Of a stretch of 6,835 nucleotides of DNA, positions 1 to 5,850 are shown piece after piece. Each line of letters starts with the position of its first letter. Positions within the stretch are counted from its first letter, which is position 1. The notes beneath the pieces were generated by a model that was not told the DNA's origin, made no database searches, and saw nothing but the letters and a program-made list of their open reading frames with translations. This DNA is from Candidatus Colimorpha enterica (GTDB taxonomy: Bacteria; Bacillota; Clostridia; Oscillospirales; CAG-272), in NCBI GenBank assembly GCA_018065475.1, contig JAGHTD010000024.1, positions 1-6,835 on the forward strand. Reading direction: 5' to 3'. The translations under genes were made by a program, and so were the position numbers.

Positions 1-1
1 G

Positions 2-7
2 TATAAT
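2..7 (+). promoter_or_regulatory. Probable sigma-A -10 box upstream of nusB
   Basis: A perfect TATAAT lies in a short AT-rich island (about positions 1-24) that contrasts with the GC-rich coding DNA that follows. Transcription would start near positions 13-15, leaving a leader of about 25-45 bases before nusB. The -35 element would lie outside the window, so this rests on the -10 box alone. If real, it may drive the whole co-directional cluster, because no other clear promoter is visible downstream. Confidence 0.45.
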
Positions 8-43
8 ATATTTTGAATATTTGCCATCCGGAGTTTATCATGC

Positions 44-49
44 AGGAAA
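44..49 (+). promoter_or_regulatory. Ribosome binding site favouring the nusB ATG at 58
   Basis: AGGAAA lies 8 bases before the ATG at 58. A competing GGAG at 30-33 lies 6 bases before an in-frame ATG at 40, so both starts are feasible. The start at 58 is preferred because conserved NusB sequence begins well downstream and most family members are 130-160 residues long. Confidence 0.5.
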
Positions 50-57
50 CGAATAAA

Positions 58-543
58 ATGAACGAAAACACAGAAAATATCATCCACGCCGAGAGGAGAA
101 AGGTCACGGTCGCCGAGCGTTTGCAGGCGAGAGAGGACGTTTTCAAGCTCCTCTTTGAAAGCGAGTTCCAGAAGGACTGCGACCGCAACGAGTTCTACCG
201 TGAGGAAAGCGAGAATATCGGTGTCGCCGCCGACCCCGACTACGTAAAGGCGGTCTATGACGGCGTCATGAACCACATCACCGACCTCGACGCGGTGATC
301 ACCCCCTGCCTCAACGGCAGAACGCTCCGCCGCCTCTCAAACGTAGCGAGAGTCATCCTCCGCATCGCCGCCTACGAAATGGCGTACTATCAGAAGGAAC
401 ACGGCGAGAAGCTCGACTTCTCCGTCTCCATAAACGAGGCGGTCGAGCTCGCCAAGAAATACGACGACGACAAGGTCCCCGGCTACGTCAACGGTGTCCT
501 CAACTCGGTCGCCGTCTCCCTCGGGCTGAAAGAAAATGGCTGA
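58..543 (+). CDS. nusB: Transcription antitermination factor NusB
   Basis: NusB is a small all-helical RNA-binding protein. With NusE (ribosomal protein S10) it binds boxA RNA and helps RNA polymerase resist termination on rRNA operons. From ATG 58 the product is 161 residues. The family signature is clear: an RxxARE start to the first helix near residues 21-26, ILRIAAYEM at about 100-108, SINEAVELAKKY at 124-135 and YVNGVLNSV at about 143-151. The first 20 or so residues are charged and poorly conserved. ATG 40 would add six residues, and the TTG at 13 would start translation at the predicted transcription start, so it is unlikely. The 3' end overlaps the next gene by 8 bases. In Bacillota nusB commonly heads or precedes the xseA-xseB-ispA run, as here. 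The family call is secure; the exact start is not. Confidence 0.95.
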   Translation: MNENTENIIHAERRKVTVAERLQAREDVFKLLFESEFQKDCDRNEFYREESENIGVAADPDYVKAVYDGVMNHITDLDAVITPCLNGRTLRRLSNVARVILRIAAYEMAYYQKEHGEKLDFSVSINEAVELAKKYDDDKVPGYVNGVLNSVAVSLGLKENG

Positions 544-1450
544 GTTCCTCGGCGTAGATACCAGCAACTACACCACCTCCCTCGCCGTTTCGGACGAGAA
601 GGAAGTCACGCTCAACCTGAAAAAACTGCTCCCCGTAGCCGAGGGCGAAAGGGGCCTCCGTCAGTCGGACGCGCTCTTTCACCACACCGTACAGCTCCCG
701 GAGCTTGCCGAAAAGCTCGGCGCGCACTCCCTTGCCGCCGTCGGAATGTCGGTGAGGCCGAGGAACGCCGAGGGCTCCTATATGCCCTGCTTCCTCGCGG
801 GAAAGAGCTTCGGGACGGGGATAAGCTCCCTCCTCGGGATCCCCGCCTATCACTTCTCCCACCAGGAAGGCCACATCGCCGCCGCTCTCTACTCCTGCGG
901 ACGTGAGGATCTTCACGGGCAGGAGTTCCTCGCCCTTCACCTTTCGGGAGGGACGACGGAGCTTCTTCACTGCAAAGGGAACGAAATTGAGATAATCGGC
1001 AGGACACTCGACATCTCGGCGGGTCAGAGCATTGACCGCGCGGGGGTGAAAATGGGGCTCCGCTTCCCCTGCGGAAGGGAGCTTGAAGAGCTCTTGGGAG
1101 ACCGTCCTCTCACAAACAAGGTAAAAATCTCTGTCAAGGGCTGCGACTGCAACCTCTCGGGACTGGAGAACAAGGCGTCCGAGATGATAGAGAAAAGCAC
1201 CGACAAGGGCGAGATCGCCGCATATATCTTCTCCTTCGTCGCCGAGACCGTCTCCGCAATGGTTTCCTCCGCCCTTGAATCATATCCCTCCCTTCCCGTC
1301 GTATTCTCGGGCGGGGTGATGAGCAACAGGGCGATAAAGTCCCTGCTCTCCGAGCGTTTCGGCGGTCTCTTCGCCGAGCCGCAGTATTCATCCGACAACG
1401 CGGCGGGCATCTCCCGTCTCACCTATCTCAAATACAGCAAACTGATATGA
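536..1450 (+). CDS. TsaD/Kae1-like (peptidase M22 family) protein, diverged paralogue
   Basis: This 304-residue protein has the ASKHA-type fold signature of the TsaD/Kae1/YgjD family, often labelled O-sialoglycoprotein endopeptidase. Visible motifs are GVDTSNYTTS at 6-15, the metal-site HQEGH at 109-113, the nucleotide loop SGGTTEL at 137-143, TLDISAGQSIDR at 157-168, SGL at 208-210, FSGGVMSN at 257-264 and SDNAAGIS at 286-293. The metal ligands (His109, His113, Asp287) are kept. True TsaD has an acidic pair after the first TS (E. coli GIETSCDETG), and here it is replaced by NYTT. The protein is also some 30 residues shorter than typical TsaD. True TsaD makes N6-threonylcarbamoyl-adenosine in tRNA with TsaB, TsaE and TsaC. 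Those partners are not here, so I infer a paralogue of unknown substrate rather than tsaD itself. It overlaps nusB by 8 bases and xseA by 4, and its start has only a weak ribosome site, which suggests coupled translation. Confidence 0.85.
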   Translation: MAEFLGVDTSNYTTSLAVSDEKEVTLNLKKLLPVAEGERGLRQSDALFHHTVQLPELAEKLGAHSLAAVGMSVRPRNAEGSYMPCFLAGKSFGTGISSLLGIPAYHFSHQEGHIAAALYSCGREDLHGQEFLALHLSGGTTELLHCKGNEIEIIGRTLDISAGQSIDRAGVKMGLRFPCGRELEELLGDRPLTNKVKISVKGCDCNLSGLENKASEMIEKSTDKGEIAAYIFSFVAETVSAMVSSALESYPSLPVVFSGGVMSNRAIKSLLSERFGGLFAEPQYSSDNAAGISRLTYLKYSKLI

Positions 1451-2757
1451 ACAGAAAAGAATATCTGATCCCCGACGATGACGAATACGAGGTATCCTCC
1501 CCGTTTGACGGTGCGTTTGAAAAGGGCAGGGTCTTCTCGGTCGCGCAGCTCAACGAGTTCGTCAAGGGCTGCTTCGACGCAAACCCCTTTTTCTCCTCCG
1601 TCCGCGTCAGAGGCGAGATCTCAAACCTCTCATATTCCGGCGGGCACGCCTATTTCAGTCTGAAAGACGGAAAAGCGATCATCCGCGCCGTGATGTTCAG
1701 AAGCAGCCTCGCGCGGCTGAAGTTCCGCCCCGAAGACGGGCAGAAGGTCGTGCTTACGGGTGCCGTCACCCTCTACGTCGCGGGAGGGACCTACCAGATC
1801 ACCGCCTCCTCTATGGAGCCGGACGGCGTCGGTGCGCTTGCCCTCGCCTTTGAACAGCTGAAAAGAAAGCTCGCCGCCGAAGGTCTCTTCGACGAGAGCA
1901 TAAAGAAGCCCCTGCCAAAGTGCCCCCGCCGTATCGGCGTCATCACCTCCCCCACGGGCGCGGCGGTGAGGGACATCATCTCGGTCACGGGCAGACGCTT
2001 CCCGATCTGCGACATCGTCCTCTACCCCTCGCTCGTCCAGGGCGAAGGAGCCGAGGCAATGCTTATAGAAGGAATAAAATATTTCGGCCGCGGCGGCTCG
2101 GACGTTGACGTCATCATCATCGGACGCGGCGGCGGCTCGATCGAAGACCTCTGGGCGTTCAACAGCGAAGCCCTCGCAAGGGAAATAAGGAGGTCGCAGG
2201 TGCCCGTCATCTCGGCGGTCGGCCACGAGACCGACTTCACGATCTGCGACTTCGCCTCCGACAAAAGAGCTCCCACCCCGTCGGCGGCGGCAGAGCTTGC
2301 GGTGCCCGACACCGCCTCAATGCTCGTCAGGTTCGGCAACCTCGAAAACAGGATGGCGGAACTGACGAAAAAGAGGATAGAAAGATACCGCCAGGGTCTC
2401 GGATCGCTCTCCGGAAGAAGGGTGATGACTGACCCCCGCTTCTACGCGGAGCAGAGGAGGATGAAGCTCCTCGATCTCTCCTCATCGCTTGAAAGGAATA
2501 TGACGAGGAGCGTAGCGGACGGCAGGAAGCGTCTTGCCGGGCGCGCCGATATGCTCAACGCCCTCAGCCCCCTCCGGGTGCTGTCAAAGGGATATACGGC
2601 GGTCTTCGACGGTGACGGAAGATCGGTGAGAAGCGCGTCGGGCGTTTCGGTTGGAGACAGCGTCTCCCTCACCCTCGCCGACGGCAGGATAGACGCCGAG
2701 GTCACCGGGATCACGCTTGAAAGGACAGAACAAAATGGACAAACCAATGACGTTTGA
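1447..2757 (+). CDS. xseA: Exodeoxyribonuclease VII large subunit
   Basis: XseA is the catalytic subunit of exonuclease VII, which degrades single-stranded DNA from both ends and acts in repair and recombination in the cytoplasm. The 436 residues contain an N-terminal OB-fold (about 29-125, starting VFSVAQLNEFVKG, with RGEISN at 55-60) and a nuclease domain. The catalytic motifs are intact: TSPTGAAVRD (Asp176), GRGGGSIEDLW (Arg227) and GHETDF (His260, Asp263). These match E. coli Asp155, Arg205, His238 and Asp241 in order and near-identical spacing. A long helical region follows, then the C-terminal LSPLRVLSKGYT at 373-384. The first 28 or so residues are an acidic extension before the conserved OB-fold; no plausible later start exists there. 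The start shares ATGA with the stop of the preceding gene and has no Shine-Dalgarno, so reinitiation is likely. The 3' end overlaps xseB by 23 bases. Confidence 0.97.
   Translation: MNRKEYLIPDDDEYEVSSPFDGAFEKGRVFSVAQLNEFVKGCFDANPFFSSVRVRGEISNLSYSGGHAYFSLKDGKAIIRAVMFRSSLARLKFRPEDGQKVVLTGAVTLYVAGGTYQITASSMEPDGVGALALAFEQLKRKLAAEGLFDESIKKPLPKCPRRIGVITSPTGAAVRDIISVTGRRFPICDIVLYPSLVQGEGAEAMLIEGIKYFGRGGSDVDVIIIGRGGGSIEDLWAFNSEALAREIRRSQVPVISAVGHETDFTICDFASDKRAPTPSAAAELAVPDTASMLVRFGNLENRMAELTKKRIERYRQGLGSLSGRRVMTDPRFYAEQRRMKLLDLSSSLERNMTRSVADGRKRLAGRADMLNALSPLRVLSKGYTAVFDGDGRSVRSASGVSVGDSVSLTLADGRIDAEVTGITLERTEQNGQTNDV
2721..2725 (+). promoter_or_regulatory. Ribosome binding site fixing the xseB start
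   Basis: AAGGA lies 9 bases before the ATG at 2735, inside the 3' end of xseA. It supports that ATG over the in-frame TTG at 2717, which would lie upstream of the site and add six residues that are not part of the family's conserved core. Confidence 0.6.
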
Positions 2758-2965
2758 AGAAGCGATGGCGGAGCTCGAAAAGATAGTGTCCGCCCTCGAT
2801 AACGGAGAAATGCCCCTCGACAAATCGCTCGAGGCGTTTGAAAAAGGAATAGGCCTCGTCCGCCTCTGTGAAGAAAAGCTGACCGAAGCGGAGCAGAAGG
2901 TCACCGCCCTCACGATGAAGGAAGGAGAACTGCATGAACAACCTTTTAGCAGTCCTGAACAGTGA
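2735..2965 (+). CDS. xseB: Exodeoxyribonuclease VII small subunit
   Basis: XseB is the small helical subunit that binds several-fold to XseA and is needed for exonuclease VII assembly and activity. The product is 76 residues, normal for the family. It carries the typical helical-hairpin pattern: MTFEEAMAELEKIV at 5-18, then LDNGEMPLDKSLEAFEKG at 21-38, and a second helix ending near the CEEKLTEAEQKV stretch at 45-56. The last 16 or so residues are not conserved and partly fall in the 32-base overlap with ispA. It directly follows and overlaps its partner gene xseA, the usual arrangement, which favours balanced synthesis of the two subunits. Confidence 0.95.
   Translation: MDKPMTFEEAMAELEKIVSALDNGEMPLDKSLEAFEKGIGLVRLCEEKLTEAEQKVTALTMKEGELHEQPFSSPEQ
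2922..2927 (+). promoter_or_regulatory. Ribosome binding site fixing the ispA start within xseB
   Basis: AAGGAG lies 6 bases before the ATG at 2934. It supports an ispA start well inside xseB, giving a 32-base overlap. The next in-frame ATG (codon 38) would cut into the conserved domain. Confidence 0.65.
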
Positions 2966-3794
2966 CAAAAAGATATTCGAGGAGGCACTTCCCTCCTTTA
3001 TAGGAAGCGAATACGACGAGCTCGCTCCCCTCTTCGACGCTATGAATTACTCCCTCGGCTCGGGCGGGAAAAGGATACGCCCCGTGCTGACGATGGAGTT
3101 CTGCCGTTTCTTCGGCGGAGACGTGAACGATTCTCTCTCCCTCGCGGCGGCGCTTGAAATGGTGCATACCTATTCGCTGATACACGACGACCTTCCCTGC
3201 ATGGACAACTCCGATTTCCGGCGCGGAAGGCAGACCAATCACCGCATTTACGGCGAGGCGAACGCCCTGCTTGCCGGCGACGGTCTGCTCACCCACGCTT
3301 TCGGGACGGTGGCGTCCTCCGAATGGCTCGCCGAGGCGGTGGTCATCGAGGCGGTCGCCATTCTCTCGAAGATGGCGGGACCTAACGGTATGGTCGGAGG
3401 GCAGTTCCTCGACCTGCTCGGCGTAGAAACGCCCCTCACCGAAGGTCAGCACCTCCTTATGAACTCGCTCAAAACCGGCTGTCTCATCCGCACCGCCTGC
3501 CTCTTCGGAGTGCTTGCGGCGGGCTACGACAGCTCCTCGGAGGAATACGAAGCCGCCGACAGATACGGTTCTGCGGTCGGACTTGCCTACCAGATAAGAG
3601 ATGACATCCTCGACTCAAAGGAAGGCGAGGACGAGGGCAAGATCACCTTCCTCTCCTTCATGACCGAAGAGGAAGCAAACGAAAAGATCCTCTCCCTGAC
3701 CTCGGAGGCGAAGGAAGCGCTTTCGGCGTTCTCCGACGCGGACCCGTCCTTCCTCGACGGGCTCGCCGACTACCTCGCGGGCAGGAATACATGA
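2934..3794 (+). CDS. ispA: Polyprenyl (farnesyl/geranyl) diphosphate synthase
   Basis: This 286-residue trans-isoprenyl diphosphate synthase condenses isopentenyl diphosphate with allylic diphosphates to make farnesyl (or geranylgeranyl) diphosphate. That product feeds undecaprenyl phosphate and quinone or other isoprenoid synthesis. It has GSGGKRIRP at 42-50 for diphosphate binding, the first aspartate motif DDLPCMD at 85-91 followed by Arg96-Arg97, GGQFLDL at 155-161, KTG at 180-182 and the second aspartate motif DDILD at 223-227. Tyr80, five residues before the first motif, fits a short-chain (C15) enzyme. The segment after DDILD is short: only one of the usual two lysines (Lys236, GKITF) is evident and the GKxxGxD stretch is missing. 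Product chain length cannot be fixed from sequence. dxs, often the next gene in Clostridia, is absent; instead the stop overlaps the tlyA start in ATGA. Confidence 0.93.
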   Translation: MNNLLAVLNSDKKIFEEALPSFIGSEYDELAPLFDAMNYSLGSGGKRIRPVLTMEFCRFFGGDVNDSLSLAAALEMVHTYSLIHDDLPCMDNSDFRRGRQTNHRIYGEANALLAGDGLLTHAFGTVASSEWLAEAVVIEAVAILSKMAGPNGMVGGQFLDLLGVETPLTEGQHLLMNSLKTGCLIRTACLFGVLAAGYDSSSEEYEAADRYGSAVGLAYQIRDDILDSKEGEDEGKITFLSFMTEEEANEKILSLTSEAKEALSAFSDADPSFLDGLADYLAGRNT

Positions 3795-4540
3795 GCCGCC
3801 TCGACGTCGCTCTGACCGAAAGGAAGCTCGCTCCCAGCCGTTCCGCCGCCGCGTCTCTCATAAAGAACGGGCAGGTGACGGTGAACGGTACGGCGGTGAC
3901 GAAGCCGTCGCACGAGGTGGAAGACGGTGACACCGTCGCCGTCCTCGACGGCGACAGCGGGAAATACGTCAGCCGGGGAGGACTGAAGCTCGAAAAGGCG
4001 CTTTCCTTCTTCCGTGTCGATCCCGCAGGGCTCACCTGCTGTGACATCGGCGCTTCCACCGGCGGTTTCACCGACTGCCTGCTGAAAAACGGTGCGAAGA
4101 AGGTTTACGCCGTCGATTGCGGTCACGGTCAGCTCCACCCGTCGCTGATCGGCGACGGAAGGGTGGTCTCCCTCGAAGGCGTCAACGCGAAGGCGCTCAC
4201 CTGCGACACGCTCGGCGAAAAAGCCGACCTCTGCGTGATGGACGTCTCGTTCATCTCGCAGGTCAAGCTCTATCCCGCCGTCTGCTCTGTCCTTAAACCG
4301 GGTGGGAGATTCATCTCCCTCATCAAACCGCAGTTCGAGGTCGGACGCTCCGGCATCGGCAAGGGCGGGATCGTCAAAAACGATAAAATACGCGAAAAAG
4401 CGAAGGACGACGTGATCGCCTGCGCCGCCCTGCACGGCCTTGCCTGCAAGGGCGTCACCCTCTCCCCAATAAAGGGCGGGGACGGCAACACCGAATACCT
4501 CGCACTCTTCATGAAAGAAGACACCCACGATGAAAATTGA
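3791..4540 (+). CDS. tlyA: TlyA-family rRNA 2'-O-methyltransferase
   Basis: TlyA proteins use S-adenosylmethionine to 2'-O-methylate rRNA; the characterised mycobacterial enzyme modifies 16S and 23S rRNA and affects capreomycin sensitivity. The older name haemolysin is misleading. The 249 residues comprise an N-terminal S4 RNA-binding domain (about 1-60, SRLDVALTERKLAPSR) and an FtsJ/RrmJ-type methyltransferase domain. The latter has KYVSRGG at 58-64, the cofactor loop DIGASTGGFTD at 85-95, MDVSFI at 150-155, IKPQFE at 178-183 and GNTEYLALF at 232-240. Lys66, Asp151, Lys179 and Glu235 keep the same spacing as the K-D-K-E tetrad described for Mycobacterium tuberculosis TlyA, so the enzyme looks active. 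An AGGA at 3783-3786 sits 4 bases before the start. The gene overlaps ispA by 4 bases and nadK by 11. Target sites in this organism are inferred. Confidence 0.93.
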   Translation: MSRLDVALTERKLAPSRSAAASLIKNGQVTVNGTAVTKPSHEVEDGDTVAVLDGDSGKYVSRGGLKLEKALSFFRVDPAGLTCCDIGASTGGFTDCLLKNGAKKVYAVDCGHGQLHPSLIGDGRVVSLEGVNAKALTCDTLGEKADLCVMDVSFISQVKLYPAVCSVLKPGGRFISLIKPQFEVGRSGIGKGGIVKNDKIREKAKDDVIACAALHGLACKGVTLSPIKGGDGNTEYLALFMKEDTHDEN

Positions 4541-5372
4541 GATACATTCGACAGCGGGAAGGGATCCCGACTGGAAATACGCCCGCGAAACGGCGGAAAA
4601 ACTGCTCTCCCTCGGGGCTGAGGTCTATTCTCCTCACATCCCCCTCGGTCTGCTCCCCGACGGGGTGAAGGCGGAAAACGCCGACTTGCCCGACGTTGCG
4701 GCAGTCCTGGGAGGCGACGGCTCCATAATGCGCGTTCTGCGCCGTATGGCACCGAAGCACATCCCCGTCCTCGGCATAAACATAGGCCATCTCGGCTACC
4801 TCGCCGAGCTGAAGACCGACGAGCTTGACCGTCTTTCCCTGCTTTTCAGCGGAGATTACACCGTCGAGCACCGCTCGCTCTTAAACGTCGGCGTCATCGG
4901 CAGGAACGGCTACGGACACTCGGCGATCGCCGTCAACGACGCCGTGCTTTCCCACGGCTCAAACGGCAGAATGCTCGACATAGAGGTATGGAGAGACGGG
5001 CTCGCCTACGGCTCGGTCAGAGCCGACGGCTACATCGTCTCCACCGCCACTGGATCGACCGCCTACTCGCTCTCTGCGGGAGGCCCGGTCATCGAGCCGT
5101 CGGTGCCCTGCCTCTGTATGCTACCGATATGCCCCCATTCCCTCACCGCACGTCCGCTCATCGTCCCCGACGACGGGGAAATAAGCCTCATCTACAAAGG
5201 GCGCGGAGGTCCCGCCTACCTCGCCGTTGACGGCACACAGACGGCAGAGCTCTTCGCCGGAGATTCGGTGAAGATAACAAAGAGCCATCTGACCGCCGAC
5301 TTCATCCGCTTCGGCGACACGCCGAGAGTAAGCTTCGCGACCGTACTGCGCGAAAAAATGTCACAAAACTGA
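4530..5372 (+). CDS. nadK: NAD kinase
   Basis: NAD kinase phosphorylates NAD to NADP in the cytoplasm, the only route to NADP. The 280-residue product has all family landmarks: VLGGDGSIMR at 59-68 with catalytic Asp63, INIGHLGYLAE at 83-93, AVNDAVLSHG at 134-143, RADGYIVSTATGSTAYSLSA around 164-183, a PICPHSLTARPLIV stretch at 199-212 and VDGT at 233-236. The NE pair found in E. coli NadK is ND here, a substitution I believe is common in clostridial members. Length and motif spacing are normal. It starts inside the end of tlyA (11-base overlap) with only a weak purine-rich stretch upstream, so translation probably depends on tlyA. A tlyA-nadK-argR-recN order is typical of Bacillota and supports the assignment. 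Confidence 0.96.
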   Translation: MKIEIHSTAGRDPDWKYARETAEKLLSLGAEVYSPHIPLGLLPDGVKAENADLPDVAAVLGGDGSIMRVLRRMAPKHIPVLGINIGHLGYLAELKTDELDRLSLLFSGDYTVEHRSLLNVGVIGRNGYGHSAIAVNDAVLSHGSNGRMLDIEVWRDGLAYGSVRADGYIVSTATGSTAYSLSAGGPVIEPSVPCLCMLPICPHSLTARPLIVPDDGEISLIYKGRGGPAYLAVDGTQTAELFAGDSVKITKSHLTADFIRFGDTPRVSFATVLREKMSQN

Positions 5373-5376
5373 TTCC

Positions 5377-5382
5377 GGAGGA
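5377..5382 (+). promoter_or_regulatory. Strong ribosome binding site of argR
   Basis: GGAGGA lies 9 bases before the argR ATG, inside the only intergenic gap of the window (5373-5391, 19 bases). The strong site and the gap suggest argR is translated independently of nadK. I see no promoter hexamers, terminator hairpin or clear ARG-box operator here. Confidence 0.75.
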
Positions 5383-5391
5383 ATAACAGAT

Positions 5392-5850
5392 ATGTTGAAA
5401 CGCAAAGAAAGACAGGACAAGATCAAAGAGGTCGTTTCCAAATACGAAATAGCCACCCAGGAAGAGCTCGCCGATTACCTTGCAAAGGAAGGCGTACACT
5501 CCACTCAGGCGACGCTGTCGAGAGACATCCACAGCATCCACCTCATTAAATCCTGCTCAAACGGCAGATACCGTTACCGTCTCCCGAGCACCGGAGACCT
5601 CGAAATATCCCAGAAGTACCGCACGATCCTCGTTGAGACCGTCATCTCCGCCGACTACTCCATGAGCACGGCGGTCATCAAGACCTATTCGGGCATGGCA
5701 AACGCCGCTGCCGCCGTCATCGACGGAATGAACAGCAGCGACATCCTCGGCACGATCGCCGGAGACGACACGATCTTCGTCCTTCTCCGTGACGAGGCGA
5801 CCGCCTCCCTCCTTGCACAGCAGATAAAAGAGTTCATCGAGGAAAAATAA
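5392..5850 (+). CDS. argR: Arginine repressor ArgR/AhrC
   Basis: ArgR is a hexameric DNA-binding protein that uses L-arginine as co-effector to repress arginine biosynthesis and, in Bacilli, to activate catabolism. The 152-residue product has the normal length. The N-terminal winged helix-turn-helix (about 1-65) shows ATQEELADYLAKEG at 21-34 and the recognition helix STQATLSRDI at 37-46, with the conserved Ser-Arg pair. The C-terminal oligomerisation and arginine-binding domain (about 75-150) has GMANAAAAVID at 101-111 and GTIAGDDTIFV at 120-130; Asp125-Asp126 are the expected arginine ligands. It sits immediately before recN, as in Bacillus subtilis (ahrC-recN), which is gene-order conservation rather than evidence that it controls its neighbours. 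No arginine biosynthesis gene lies in the window. Its stop and the recN start share one base (TAATG). Confidence 0.96.
   Translation: MLKRKERQDKIKEVVSKYEIATQEELADYLAKEGVHSTQATLSRDIHSIHLIKSCSNGRYRYRLPSTGDLEISQKYRTILVETVISADYSMSTAVIKTYSGMANAAAAVIDGMNSSDILGTIAGDDTIFVLLRDEATASLLAQQIKEFIEEK
5839..5844 (+). promoter_or_regulatory. Ribosome binding site fixing the recN start
   Basis: GAGGAA lies 5 bases before the ATG at 5850, within the last codons of argR. Together with the TAATG stop-start junction it makes this ATG the clear start of recN. Confidence 0.65.

Noticed and set aside
2085..2140. Local repeats of GGCGGCTCG and CATCATCATC inside xseA
   Set aside because: They encode conserved glycine-rich and isoleucine stretches (including the GRGGGS catalytic motif) and are explained by protein sequence and codon use.
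2453..2463. AGAGGAGG directly followed by ATG inside xseA
   Set aside because: There is no spacing between the purine-rich string and the ATG, so it could not serve as a normal ribosome site for that codon.
3770..4528. A 252-codon open frame on the minus strand opposite tlyA
   Set aside because: tlyA on the + strand has a complete S4 plus methyltransferase signature. The reverse frame shows no recognisable domain and no good ribosome site, so it is a shadow of GC-rich codons.
4935..4942. ND in place of NE in the NAD kinase substrate motif
   Set aside because: The change is conservative, all other motifs are intact, and as I recall Asp at this position is common in clostridial NAD kinases, so it is not evidence of altered function.
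5373..5391. Search for a terminator, promoter or ARG-box operator in the nadK-argR gap
   Set aside because: The 19 bases contain only the argR ribosome site; there is no inverted repeat with a T-run, no hexamer pair and no operator-like palindrome.
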